Positions 56,439 through 64,000 of a stretch of DNA of 64,000 bases are shown here, in pieces. This DNA is from Pseudomonas gregormendelii. Lineage in GTDB: Bacteria; Pseudomonadota; Gammaproteobacteria; Pseudomonadales; Pseudomonadaceae. The notes below the pieces were generated by a model. It worked only from the letters and a program-made list of their open reading frames with translations, was not told the DNA's origin and ran no database searches. The DNA is taken from the NCBI RefSeq assembly GCF_017114825.1, contig NZ_JADEVO010000007.1, positions 1 through 64,000 of the forward strand. Direction: 5' to 3'. Position 1 is the stretch's first letter; every line of letters starts with the position of its first letter. The translations under genes and the position numbers were made by a program.

Positions 56439-57236
56439 TCATTGTGGCCACAGATCGACCGGAAAATATTTCTGCGAGATTTGAGTGTACTTGCCCGTCT
56501 CATGCAATTGCGTGAGTGCCTGGTCGATGCGCTCCTTTAGCGCGGTATCGCTTTTGCGCAGCCCGGCGCCGACGCCCAGGCCGTACAGCAAGGGGTCCAT
56601 CTTCACGCTGCCGGTGCCTTTCTCTTCATATGCCGCGCCATCTGCGGAGCTCAGGAAAGCAATATCGCCGAGCTTGTCGAGAAACATGACGTCGATACGC
56701 CCGGCCAGCAGGTCCGCGTTGCAATCATCCTGGGTGGCATAGATGCGAATCTCGGAGTCCTTGCCGTAGGCGCTGCGGATGAACTCGGCGTTGGTGGTGG
56801 AACCCTGCACGCCGATGGACTTGCCTGCCAGGCCTTGTGGGGTCAGCGTCAGCCGGGTGTCCTTGGCCGCGACGAAAATTCCCGTGGTTTCGTAGTACGG
56901 ACGGGAAAAGGCAATCACTTTCTGCCGTTCCGGGCTGATGCCCATGGAGTTGAACAACACGTCGAACTTGTTGGCGAGCAACGCCGGAATAATGCCGTCC
57001 CACGCCACCTCCTTGATCTCGCACTCGGCTTTCATCTGCTCGCACAGTGCCCGGATCAGGTCGGGTTCAAAGCCGGTGAATTGCCCGGTGGGCGTCTTCA
57101 CCAGGAATGGCGGGTAAGGCTCGGCGGCCACACCAAAGCGCAGCTTGTCCTCGGCTGCACTGGCGGGAGCCGCGAAGGAACATAACGTCATGCCGACGGC
57201 AGCCAACAACGTCAAATTGCGCAGCATTGATTTCAT
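56439..57236 (-). CDS. polar amino-acid-type substrate-binding protein, oxidase-cluster copy
   Basis: The 265-residue periplasmic protein has a signal peptide (MKSMLRNLTLLAAVGMTLC..., cleavage near ASAAE) and a SBP_bac_3 domain (FGVAAEPYPPFLVK, GFEPDLIRALC, EIKEVAWDGIIPALL). It shares KAECEIKEVAWDGIIP exactly with the binding protein at 18161-18943. No permease or ATPase gene is nearby, so it may use the importer of that other locus. ATG 57236 has AAGGA 7 bases upstream. It ends the LysR-linked oxidase operon. Confidence 0.9.
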   Translation of the reverse strand: MKSMLRNLTLLAAVGMTLCSFAAPASAAEDKLRFGVAAEPYPPFLVKTPTGQFTGFEPDLIRALCEQMKAECEIKEVAWDGIIPALLANKFDVLFNSMGISPERQKVIAFSRPYYETTGIFVAAKDTRLTLTPQGLAGKSIGVQGSTTNAEFIRSAYGKDSEIRIYATQDDCNADLLAGRIDVMFLDKLGDIAFLSSADGAAYEEKGTGSVKMDPLLYGLGVGAGLRKSDTALKERIDQALTQLHETGKYTQISQKYFPVDLWPQ

Positions 57237-57281
57237 GGTCAGTCCTTTTTTCTCAGGAAAATGGTTCGATAGCACGGCTGG

Positions 57282-58439
57282 CTACACCCCGGGTGACGGC
57301 AATGGCAGCCAGCCCTGGATGTTTTGCCAGTCCGCTTCGAGGGCGGCAAAACGTGACAGCGAGAAGCTCGAGATGTCGGCAAAACTGCAACGGCCGTCGA
57401 CCACCAGATCGCGAATCGCATGACCGCTCGCCGGCGACAGGCCGAACCCGACCCCCGACATGGTGGCCACCGTCACATTATCCAGCGCGGCGGGCCGGTC
57501 GATCACCGGGCGCCCGTCCGGGGTATTTTCGATGAACCCGGCCCAACTGCGGATCACCCGTTTGTGCGCCACCTTGGGAAACAGTTCGGCGAGCCGTCGG
57601 GCAATATTGCATTGCAGCGGAGTCGACTGCGCACGGTTGCGGCTGACGTCGCGCAGGTCGACCCACTCATGCGGCCCGCCGCCATACGCCAGGTTGCCGC
57701 GCAGGGTCTGACGACCGTACAGGCCATTGCCATCCACCCCGCCCACCTCCAGTAGCGGCAGTGGCTCGGTAACGATCATCTCGGCCCGTGCAGTAACCAA
57801 CGGAATCTCGACGCCGAGCTGAGCGGCCAGTTCACCGGTATGCGGGCCTGCGGCGATCACCAACTGGTCGCACGAAATCAGCCCCTGGGCAGTGCGCACG
57901 CCGGTGACACGGTTACCCTGACGCTCGATGGAAAGAACCGGCGAGTGCTCGAGCAAACGGCCACCAAGATTCTTCAGTGCCCAGGCATAGGCCTGCAAGG
58001 TGCGATGCGGGTTGGCGTGGCCGCCAAAATGGTAGTAGTAGCCGGCCAATACGTTGTCGCCGGCAATGGGCACCACGTCACGCACCTGTTGGGGGTCGAG
58101 CCGGTCGACGCGCAACCCGTACCAGGCGGCTTCGTCGACAACCTTTTCATCGATCGAGACCTGATGCTCGGTCAGATCGATACTGATGCGATCCGGACGA
58201 TATTCGGTGGGATAACCGAGCAGTTCGTCCATCAGTGGCCACAGCCGTTGCTCTTCGACGAACAGCGGACTGTGGTGGTGGGAACAGCCGCCGCCATTAC
58301 GGCCCGAGGCGCCCCAACCGATCAGGCCCGCTTCAAGTACCAGCACGTCAACGCCATCGCGGGCCAGCCACCAGGCGGCACTCAGGCCAGTCACTCCTGC
58401 GCCGACGACGATCACGGATGCACGGATGCACGGATGCAC
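57282..58439 (-). CDS. FAD-dependent amine/amino-acid oxidase (DAO family), start within an 8-bp tandem repeat
   Basis: The protein of about 385 residues has the FAD dinucleotide motif VIVVGAGVTGLSAAWWLA, a GWGASGRNGGG segment and the C-terminal VATMSGVGFGLSPASGHAI typical of PuuB/DadA-type oxidases. In the present sequence it can start only at GTG codons inside three tandem copies of GTGCATCC (58414-58437 region). A far better start, ATG 58459 with GAGGG 8 bases upstream, runs into TGA within the repeat. With two repeat copies instead of three that ATG would be in frame with the enzyme. Expression may therefore be reduced or variable. It follows the larger oxidase gene by 24 bases. Confidence 0.8.
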   Translation of the reverse strand: MHPCIRASVIVVGAGVTGLSAAWWLARDGVDVLVLEAGLIGWGASGRNGGGCSHHHSPLFVEEQRLWPLMDELLGYPTEYRPDRISIDLTEHQVSIDEKVVDEAAWYGLRVDRLDPQQVRDVVPIAGDNVLAGYYYHFGGHANPHRTLQAYAWALKNLGGRLLEHSPVLSIERQGNRVTGVRTAQGLISCDQLVIAAGPHTGELAAQLGVEIPLVTARAEMIVTEPLPLLEVGGVDGNGLYGRQTLRGNLAYGGGPHEWVDLRDVSRNRAQSTPLQCNIARRLAELFPKVAHKRVIRSWAGFIENTPDGRPVIDRPAALDNVTVATMSGVGFGLSPASGHAIRDLVVDGRCSFADISSFSLSRFAALEADWQNIQGWLPLPSPGV

Positions 58440-58440
58440 G
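58414..58440. repeat. 8-bp tandem repeat (3.4 copies) over a start codon
   Basis: ACGGATGC occurs three times in a row (58414-58421, 58422-58429, 58430-58437), followed by ACG. The unit length is not a multiple of three, so gain or loss of one unit shifts the frame between the upstream ATG 58459 and the oxidase. Such tracts change by slipped-strand replication. Confidence 0.85.
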
Positions 58441-58463
58441 ATTTCTTCACTGCGCGCATGGTG

Positions 58464-60110
58464 TCAGCCCTCGACAGGTGGCGTATGGGTGGTGCCCGTC
58501 GGGCGCCGGGCCACCGTTTGTTGCCCGGTGCACAGCCAGAACGGCGTCCACTGGGACGGCATGTCGAACCAGGCATCCCAATGACCGAACATCTGCGGCG
58601 TTTCCTCGACCTGACCCAACTGTCGCATCGACAGCGGCCGCACGGGCGGGCGAAACGAGGCCAGTGCGATACCGTCGACACTCAAGCCGGCACTGATCCC
58701 CAGCAAGGTCGCCACCTGTTCGCGGCAGCGCCGCCCCTGGCACGGGCCCATGCAGGCGCGGGTCAGGCGCTTGGTCACGTCCGGATTCGGCAGCGACGAA
58801 GTCATCGCACTCTGCACGGCAGCATCGGCCGGTGTCCATTGCAGATAGCGCGGCGGTTGCTGGCCTATGATTTCACTGGCTGTGACCTCTTCGCACAGGC
58901 ATACGTAGGGCTCATTGCGGGCATGCACAGTGGATGCGCGGACCCACGCCGCACGAATTGCGGCGACATCGAAGACGGGGCCGTCCGGCAATGGCGCGGG
59001 TTCGGGCGGCGGCGTGACTACGCCCAGGGCCGCCAGCGCGGTGTGCGCAGCCACCCGGCCTTCGTGCCTTGCGATGGCATCGTCGAGGCTTTTCGCCGTC
59101 CAGGTTCCAGCGCAGTCCCCGGCCACCAGGATAAACGGCAACGACGAGCGCTGCGCCCGATCAATGTCGGGGACATGCCCGCCGCGTCCGGCCTGGAAGG
59201 AGGTGCGGCAGCCGGCTGCTTCGACCAGTTCGATCGCCGCAATAGCGGCCACGCCGAGCAGTACCGTGTCACATTCAATCTCTGTTGCAACCCCGGGCAG
59301 TGGACGCCCCGCCCCATCGATCGCAACAGCAGTGATCCCCTGCACGCCGCGCGCATCTGCGCGCGCCTCGCCAATCACATGCCCGCTCAACACCTGGGCG
59401 CCTTGCGCCACCAACAGGTCGAGTAGCGCAGGGTCAGCGCTGACCCGGTCAGCCTGCTCGACGATGGCCACGATCTGCACACCCTTGGCGATCAGCGCAT
59501 GGGCCGAGACCAGCGCCTGGGTGTCGCTGCCGAGTAACACTGCACGTTTGCACTCCAGCGCGTCATAGACAGTGGCCAGACGATGCGCAGCGCTGACCCC
59601 CATTACGCCGGGGTGATGCCAGCCGTCAAACGCCAGGCCCATGTCCCGTCGTCCGGCGGCGACTATCACTTGCCTGAAGCGCAGCAAACTGGCCTTGTCT
59701 TCGTCGGCCAGGCCGGCAATCGAGCCCTCGATCCAGGCGGTGGTGCGCTGTTGCGGGAACAACCCCCACACCGCTGTGCCCAGTCGCACATCGACCCCGG
59801 CGTCGAGCGCCTCGGCGATCTGCGGACGCGCATCAAGCAGGGTCTGCAGCACGCTATTGCGATTGGCGACTGCGGCGCCCATACGGCCTCCGAAATGCAA
59901 CGGCACTTCTTCTCCCATGGTCTCCAAAGGCAGTGGATTTTCGTCCACCAGCGTCACGCGCAGGCCATGCCCGGCAGCAGCCAGGGCGGCAGCGAGCCCC
60001 GCGGGCCCGGCGCCCACGATGAGGATATCGGTCTCGTCGCTGACCGGCGGAGCCTTGCCAGCCACCGAAGCGGGATCGTAATAGGTGTCTGGATCGAGAG
60101 GTTTTGTCAT
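58464..60110 (-). CDS. opine/sarcosine-oxidase-type flavoprotein (HcnB/OoxA-like) with BFD-like [2Fe-2S] domain
   Basis: The 548-residue protein starts with an FAD/NAD motif (DILIVGAGPAGLAAALAAAG) and a second nucleotide motif (VLLGSDTQALVSA region), and contains a BFD-like [2Fe-2S] cluster with VCLCEEVT near residue 420 and CMGPCQGRRC near 465. This is the layout of octopine/nopaline oxidase subunit A, hydrogen cyanide synthase HcnB and related amine dehydrogenases. GAGGG lies 8 bases before ATG 60110. The partner catalytic flavoprotein is just upstream. The small ferredoxin-like third subunit (HcnA type) is not found in this cluster. Confidence 0.85.
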   Translation of the reverse strand: MTKPLDPDTYYDPASVAGKAPPVSDETDILIVGAGPAGLAAALAAAGHGLRVTLVDENPLPLETMGEEVPLHFGGRMGAAVANRNSVLQTLLDARPQIAEALDAGVDVRLGTAVWGLFPQQRTTAWIEGSIAGLADEDKASLLRFRQVIVAAGRRDMGLAFDGWHHPGVMGVSAAHRLATVYDALECKRAVLLGSDTQALVSAHALIAKGVQIVAIVEQADRVSADPALLDLLVAQGAQVLSGHVIGEARADARGVQGITAVAIDGAGRPLPGVATEIECDTVLLGVAAIAAIELVEAAGCRTSFQAGRGGHVPDIDRAQRSSLPFILVAGDCAGTWTAKSLDDAIARHEGRVAAHTALAALGVVTPPPEPAPLPDGPVFDVAAIRAAWVRASTVHARNEPYVCLCEEVTASEIIGQQPPRYLQWTPADAAVQSAMTSSLPNPDVTKRLTRACMGPCQGRRCREQVATLLGISAGLSVDGIALASFRPPVRPLSMRQLGQVEETPQMFGHWDAWFDMPSQWTPFWLCTGQQTVARRPTGTTHTPPVEG

Positions 60111-60145
60111 CGTTGTACCCTCGCAAGGACGTGCACAGTAATTGA

Positions 60146-61492
60146 CTAGAACAGCGAAGAAGGCGGCTTGACATCGCCCTCGGCAAATCGCGACAGGCGC
60201 AGCTGGCGCATGTCCAGGCCCGGATTGCCCGAGTCGATCCAGTCCGCCAGGATCTTGCCGACGATGGGGCCCATGGCAAACCCGTGGCCGCAGAAGCCGG
60301 TGGCCACTGCCAGGCCGCGGGGCGAGGTGTGCGCGTCGATCACCGGAATACCGTCCGGCAACACATCGATGCCGCCGGCCCAGCGGTCAACGATCTGCGT
60401 ATTCACCTGATCGGGAAACGCCGCCTTGAGCGCACGCATCGCGCTTCCCAGGCCCTTTTCATTGGGCTGCAGCAATGGATTGCGCTGGTGAATCCCGGCG
60501 CCCAGCCGCGATGCCTCGGACCACGGCATGCGCTGGTGCAGATCGCTCAGACAGGCGCCGTTGAGGTTGAAGCGAAACGATTTGCGGTGTGCCCACAGCG
60601 AAGGCGCATACCAATGCAAAGCCCGCAGATGGCCAAGCGTCATGTCGACGTCGACATGAACGTCGTCGGCCACGTTGAAGCTGCCGTCCAGCCGCTGGCG
60701 GAAGCCCACACCGTTGGCAATCGTGGAAATACCGCTCAGGGTCGGCCCAACGCTGGTACGCGCCACCGTGCCCCGTACCAATTGCTGCGGCAGGGAAATA
60801 CCCAGCATCTTCAGCAGTCGAAAAGTGCTGACACCTGCCGCGCACACCACGGTTTTCGCCTTGACGTAGCCACGCTCGGTTTCCACTCCGACCACCTGGC
60901 CGGCAGCGACGTCGATGCCTTTGGCACCGCACTGTTCAATGATCTGCGCGCCCAGTTCCCGGGCGCGCATTGCGAAGGCGCGGGCCACACGTGTGGGTTC
61001 GGCCTGACCGTCGCTGGCGGTATACAGACCGCCAAGCTGCGGCATCGCGTAACCCGGCAGTTTTTTTTGCACCTCCCGAGGCGAAAGCATCACCGTATCG
61101 ACCGAGAAACTGCGCGCCACTGACAGCCAGGAGGCATAACCCTCGCGCTCGACCTCGTTGCCAGCGACGAACAGGCAGCCGTCATTGCGCCAGCCCAGGT
61201 CGGTCTGCAGGTCGTGCTCCAGCGAACGCCAAAGCCCGATACTGGCCTGCATCAACGGCACTTCGGCTTCGTCACGGGACTGCTGGCGAACGAAGCCCCA
61301 GGCCCGCGAAGATTGCTGCCCGGCAATGATGCTTTTATCAATCAGCAGAACCCTGGCCCCCGCTTTGCTAAGGTAGTACGCACAGGCACACCCCATCAGG
61401 CCGCCGCCGATGATCGCCACGTCGACCGCTTCCGGCAGGCGTTGGTCCTGGGGCGCCGAGCGGCTATCGAATGCCATTGCTGGAGTGTTCAT
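60146..61492 (-). CDS. FAD-dependent amine oxidase subunit (HcnC/OoxB/sarcosine-oxidase-beta-like)
   Basis: The protein of about 448 residues (from MNTPAMAF) has the FAD motif VDVAIIGGGLMGCACAYYLS, SSRAWGFVRQQ and a C-terminal VATGFCGHGFAMGPIVGKI block. It pairs with the gene 35 bases downstream as catalytic and electron-transfer subunits. The substrate is probably a secondary amine or opine (N-substituted amino acid), by family. The start is uncertain: an open frame runs 19 codons further upstream. The LysR gene is divergent 127 bases away and is the likely regulator. Confidence 0.82.
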   Translation of the reverse strand: MNTPAMAFDSRSAPQDQRLPEAVDVAIIGGGLMGCACAYYLSKAGARVLLIDKSIIAGQQSSRAWGFVRQQSRDEAEVPLMQASIGLWRSLEHDLQTDLGWRNDGCLFVAGNEVEREGYASWLSVARSFSVDTVMLSPREVQKKLPGYAMPQLGGLYTASDGQAEPTRVARAFAMRARELGAQIIEQCGAKGIDVAAGQVVGVETERGYVKAKTVVCAAGVSTFRLLKMLGISLPQQLVRGTVARTSVGPTLSGISTIANGVGFRQRLDGSFNVADDVHVDVDMTLGHLRALHWYAPSLWAHRKSFRFNLNGACLSDLHQRMPWSEASRLGAGIHQRNPLLQPNEKGLGSAMRALKAAFPDQVNTQIVDRWAGGIDVLPDGIPVIDAHTSPRGLAVATGFCGHGFAMGPIVGKILADWIDSGNPGLDMRQLRLSRFAEGDVKPPSSLF

Positions 61493-61619
61493 GAGGGCCA
61501 CCGTCCGCTGGAAAAAAGACGCGTAGCGCCGCGTCGTTGTTTCAATCAAGAATGTGCCCCGTACTGGCGAAATAACAGTGATGTATCTGCATTAATCCCA
61601 TGTGAGGAGCGCATAGAAC

Positions 61620-62510
61620 ATGAGCCGCCAACTGCCATCCATCGAGCTTCTGCAGGCCTTCCTGACGGTGGCGAAGACCGGCAATTTCGGCAAGGCTGGC
61701 GAGCAGCTCAACCTCAGTCAGAGCGCGGTAAGCCGCCAGGTTGCGCAACTGGAGGCGCGCCTGGACAGCCGCCTGTTCGAACGCCACACCCGCAGGATCG
61801 TCCTCACCGCCGAGGGCCGCTCGCTGGTGCCGGTGGCCGAACAGGTCATCGGCCTGCTCTGCGATGCCTCGCACATGCTCGCCACCGTCGGCCGTAGTTT
61901 CAGCCTGCGTGCTCACCCGACCATGGCAGCGCGTTGGCTGATCCCGCGGCTCACGACGTTTTATGGTATGCACCCGCAAGTCAACGTCAGCGTGGATACG
62001 GTGTATCACCGCTTCCCTGACTTCGCGTTCGAATCCATAGACGCCATGGTCGCCTACGGCACCGCCACCTGGCCGGACTTCGAAGCACTGCAATTGTGGG
62101 AAGAAGAACTGATCCCGGTGTGCTCCCCGGCCTTGCTCGCCGGGACCACACCGCAAGAACTGCTCAAGAGTGCGCGGCTGGTAGACTCGAGCATGGACCG
62201 TCTGGACTGGCGGCGCTGGGCTGAGTACTACCCGGACTCAACCGGCATCGATAACGCTCATTTGACCTTTGATACGCTGGAGTCGGCCATCGTCGCGGTG
62301 AAATGCGGCCAGGGGATTGCGCTGGTTGATGCGGTGCTGACCGATGACGAATTGCGCAGTGGGCAGCTGGTGCGAGTGCATTCGGGCCGCATCGTGACCG
62401 GGGGGCGGTACACGCTGGTGTATCCGCGGCGGGTCAAGCATTCGAGTGGGTTTTCGGAGTTTCTGGAGTGGTTGGGGCAGGAAGCGGGTCTCGACGCTGC
62501 CCGCACCTGA
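61620..62510 (+). CDS. LysR-family regulator of the oxidase cluster
   Basis: The 296-residue protein has an N-terminal winged helix-turn-helix (ELLQAFLTVAKTGNFGKAGEQL, LSQSAVSRQVAQLEARLDSRLF), and a GcvA-like effector domain (PTMAARWLIPRLTTFYGMHPQV, VYHRFPDFAFESIDAMV). It is divergent from the oxidase operon, the usual LysR arrangement, and the 127-base gap should contain its sites. I did not see a single clean T-N11-A site. Confidence 0.88.
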   Translation: MSRQLPSIELLQAFLTVAKTGNFGKAGEQLNLSQSAVSRQVAQLEARLDSRLFERHTRRIVLTAEGRSLVPVAEQVIGLLCDASHMLATVGRSFSLRAHPTMAARWLIPRLTTFYGMHPQVNVSVDTVYHRFPDFAFESIDAMVAYGTATWPDFEALQLWEEELIPVCSPALLAGTTPQELLKSARLVDSSMDRLDWRRWAEYYPDSTGIDNAHLTFDTLESAIVAVKCGQGIALVDAVLTDDELRSGQLVRVHSGRIVTGGRYTLVYPRRVKHSSGFSEFLEWLGQEAGLDAART

Positions 62511-62551
62511 GATTCGCTGGCGAATCAGCGATTGCTACTGACCCTTGCAAC

Positions 62552-63010
62552 TCAATCCCGATCCTTCGTTGTGCGGATCAGGTTATTTCGCAGCTTCACT
62601 ATCGCTTTCTGCATGTTCACGAAATCCTCCGGATCAAGCCCCGTCTGCGGGAAGCCATCTTTCGAGAGCCCTTCACGCAACTTGCGGCCTTCACTGGTCA
62701 GATTGATGCGCACCTGGCGTTCATCTTCCGGGTCGCGTTGACGGCGCAGATAACCCATGGCTTCGAGCTTCTTCAGGATGGGGGTCAGCGTATTGGATTC
62801 CAGAAACAGTTTCTCGCCAAGGCTGCCAACGGTCTGGTTATCCTCCTCCCACAGCGCAACAAGCGTGATGTATTGCGTGTAGGTCAGCCCCAGCCGTTCA
62901 AGCATTGGCTTGTAGGCTTTACCGAAGGCGAGGTTGGAGGAATACACGGCAAAGCACAGGAAGTCGGAAAGCTTCAGATCAAGGGCGGCGGTCTTTTCAT
63001 TGGATTTCAT
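62552..63010 (-). CDS. ohrR: OhrR-type MarR-family repressor
   Basis: The 152-residue MarR-family regulator has the conserved reactive Cys at residue 19 (LSDFLCFAVYSSN), with the Tyr pair (Y-YTQY) that identifies OhrR. The winged helix is LGEKLFLESNTLTPILKKLEAMGY, followed by the wing RRQRDPEDERQV. Oxidation of that Cys by organic peroxides releases OhrR from DNA. I chose ATG 63010 (MKSNEK), which has GAGA 7 bases upstream; ATG 63016 is alternative. The ohr gene lies upstream with a shared palindrome. Confidence 0.88.
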   Translation of the reverse strand: MKSNEKTAALDLKLSDFLCFAVYSSNLAFGKAYKPMLERLGLTYTQYITLVALWEEDNQTVGSLGEKLFLESNTLTPILKKLEAMGYLRRQRDPEDERQVRINLTSEGRKLREGLSKDGFPQTGLDPEDFVNMQKAIVKLRNNLIRTTKDRD

Positions 63011-63057
63011 CAGCATTCTCGGTCGTCAGCGACGGATGGGCGCATGGCCGGACTATA

Positions 63058-63071
63058 CATCGCATGCGATG
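63058..63071. promoter_or_regulatory. palindrome 1 (CATCGCATGCGATG), ohrR promoter
   Basis: A perfect 14-base palindrome 48 bases before the ohrR start. Its 12-base core ATCGCATGCGAT recurs at 63635 and 63803. Binding by OhrR is inferred from position. Confidence 0.65.
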
Positions 63072-63164
63072 GTGTCGGTAGTGCTCCCCTCCTCCCAGGT
63101 CTCAGCGAAATGCGCCAACACCGGCCCACCAGAATCGATCCTGGCAAGCCGGCGCTGCGTTGGG

Positions 63165-63596
63165 TTACTCGGTGCGCACGTTGATAGCGACCTCAATGTT
63201 GCCGCGGGTGGCCTTGGAGTACGGGCAGATGGCATCCGCGTTATGCGCCAGTTCGGTGGCCACCTCGTGCGTCAAGCCGGGTACCCGCAGGGTCAGTCGG
63301 GCTTGCAGGAAGTAGGCTGCGCCGGTCTGGCCCAAGTCCACTTCGAGGTCGACGGCCGTATCGGCTGGCAGGGTCACTTTCATTTGCTGGGCGGCCAGGC
63401 CTACCGCTGCGATGTAGCAGGCCGACCAGGCGCCGGCGAACAGTTGCTCGGCCTTCGGGTGCGGCTGGACGCCGGTGAACACGTGCTCAGGGGTGGCGTT
63501 CGTGGGGGACGACAATTCGATGTCGAGGTTGCCCTTGTTACCGTTATAGGTGGTGTGGGTTTTGCCGGTGACCAGTACTTTTTCGATCTTGCTCAT
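63165..63596 (-). CDS. ohr: Ohr-family organic hydroperoxide reductase
   Basis: The 143-residue OsmC/Ohr-fold protein reduces organic hydroperoxides. The two reactive cysteines are present: C60 in FAGAWSACYIAAV and C124 in DAICPYSKATRGNIEV. The HVFTGVQPHPKAEQLFAG segment carries the conserved region around the catalytic Arg/Glu site. GAGGA lies 8 bases before ATG 63596. A palindrome at 63635 sits in its promoter. Confidence 0.88.
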   Translation of the reverse strand: MSKIEKVLVTGKTHTTYNGNKGNLDIELSSPTNATPEHVFTGVQPHPKAEQLFAGAWSACYIAAVGLAAQQMKVTLPADTAVDLEVDLGQTGAAYFLQARLTLRVPGLTHEVATELAHNADAICPYSKATRGNIEVAINVRTE

Positions 63597-63634
63597 GATT
63601 GAATCCTCAGGACTTTATGTATTTGCACGATTTA

Positions 63635-63646
63635 ATCGCATGCGAT
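63635..63646. promoter_or_regulatory. palindrome 2 (ATCGCATGCGAT), ohr promoter
   Basis: Perfect 12-base palindrome, 39 bases before the ohr start codon; identical to the core of palindrome 1. Confidence 0.65.
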
Positions 63647-63660
63647 ATATATGGCAGAGC

Positions 63661-63756
63661 TTAAATGGCGGATCCGATGATCCAGTTATTGCCGTTGTGG
63701 CCACGAACAACAAGGTGAGTGCAGATGGGGCTGTAGCAGGTTCTTTTGGTGTTCAT
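63661..63756 (-). CDS. possible 31-residue peptide
   Basis: A minus-strand frame from ATG 63756 (MNTKRTCYSPIC... ending WIIGSAI) has GGAG 8 bases upstream. It contains two Cys six residues apart, and it lies between palindromes 2 and 3, with palindrome 3 in its promoter position. No family recognised; too short to judge by codon use. Confidence 0.35.
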   Translation of the reverse strand: MNTKRTCYSPICTHLVVRGHNGNNWIIGSAI

Positions 63757-63802
63757 GACCGGGTCTCCAGCGATTGGGTTATTTTCAATCGCTATCGACT
63801 TG

Positions 63803-63814
63803 ATCGCATGCGAT
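63803..63814. promoter_or_regulatory. palindrome 3 (ATCGCATGCGAT)
   Basis: Perfect 12-base palindrome, identical to palindrome 2. It lies 47 bases before ATG 63756 and between the Ohr locus and the gene at the right edge. Confidence 0.65.
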
Positions 63815-63918
63815 GTAGTTATAGTCACGCAAAGCCCCATTGCTGTCAAAGCCTATTTTAAACATCGACGACGAGCGGTCGGCGCGCAACCTTTGGCTGC
63901 GCGCACTCCACTTGCGAG

Positions 63919-64000
63919 TTACACCGTTGACTGCAGGGCCTTGGCCGAACGCGCTTTGAACGCCAGCCCGAAGCAAAAGAATATCGCCAGCGAAAACCCG
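63919..64000 (-). CDS. 3' end of a membrane-protein gene (partial)
   Basis: A minus-strand frame runs in from the right edge and stops at TAA 63921-63919. Its 26 visible residues (GFSLAIFFCFGLAFKARSAK...) are a final membrane helix and a basic tail, as at the C-terminus of many transporters. The family cannot be named from this piece. Confidence 0.5.
   Translation of the reverse strand, partial: GFSLAIFFCFGLAFKARSAKALQSTV

Overview
The window is a high-GC chromosomal segment that I read as Pseudomonas, most likely the P. fluorescens lineage. The grounds are the overall gene content (glycolate operon, polar amino-acid ABC systems, malate:quinone oxidoreductase, TonB-dependent siderophore-type receptor) and many Pseudomonas-type REP elements (cores such as GTGGGAGC and GCGAGCGAGCTCGCTCC). 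Species assignment is inference. I see no prophage, intact insertion sequence, CRISPR array or rRNA. One tRNA (Gln, anticodon TTG) lies on the minus strand near 54.7 kb.

Layout. 1-215: 3' end of an aldehyde dehydrogenase gene. 365-6799: a small conserved-looking protein, then a LctP-type permease and the glycolate oxidase set glcDEFG. 6849-9997: secreted dienelactone-hydrolase-like protein and a TonB-dependent receptor. 10154-13781: Tat-exported aldo/keto reductase overlapping an NTP/NDP-type transporter, an alpha/beta hydrolase and a periplasmic cupin. 14012-20971: a locus built around a BetI-like TetR regulator. It has a divergent zinc deacylase and a minus-strand operon that starts with a fused aminotransferase-ABC ATPase, followed by a binding protein, two permeases and a DMT exporter. 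Two near-identical 16-bp operators sit at the deacylase/tetR divergent region and upstream of the operon. 21448-27751: an envelope cluster (sialidase-like protein, membrane protein, two LTA-synthase/phosphoglycerol-transferase-like proteins). 27783-28955: diguanylate cyclase. 29134-35089: a GlxA-type AraC regulator gene interrupted by one in-frame amber codon, divergent from a Pot-type ABC transporter operon that ends in a proline-racemase-family enzyme lacking the second catalytic Cys. 35318-41645: katG, a 27-residue membrane peptide, mqo, ilvD. 41833-47202: chemoreceptor, nucleotidyltransferase-fold protein, and a translationally coupled trio (unknown protein, KaiC-like ATPase, histidine kinase). 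47394-48484: MbcA/ParS-RES toxin-antitoxin pair. 48720-54571: secreted M20 amidohydrolase, DUF1543 protein, glyoxalase-related protein, and cystathionine beta-synthase plus gamma-lyase (reverse transsulfuration). 55034-56363: RidA-family protein and a methyltransferase. 56439-62510: a LysR-controlled amine/opine-oxidase-type cluster with its own binding protein. 62552-63756: OhrR/Ohr organic peroxide defence with three copies of a 12-bp palindrome. The right edge holds the 3' end of a membrane-protein gene.

How the genes work together. Most of the window is nutrient scavenging: uptake systems sit beside the enzymes for the imported compound (glycolate; an N-acyl amino compound plus aminotransferase; a hydroxyproline-like compound; a secondary amine/opine), each with a local regulator. 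The binding proteins at 18.2 kb and 56.4 kb are close paralogues and may link two of these loci. The most interesting points are the BetI-like regulon with the fusion protein, an 8-bp tandem repeat at the start of the oxidase gene near 58.4 kb that looks able to switch its frame, the coupled KaiC trio, the sialidase/LTA-synthase cluster, and the three-palindrome Ohr locus.
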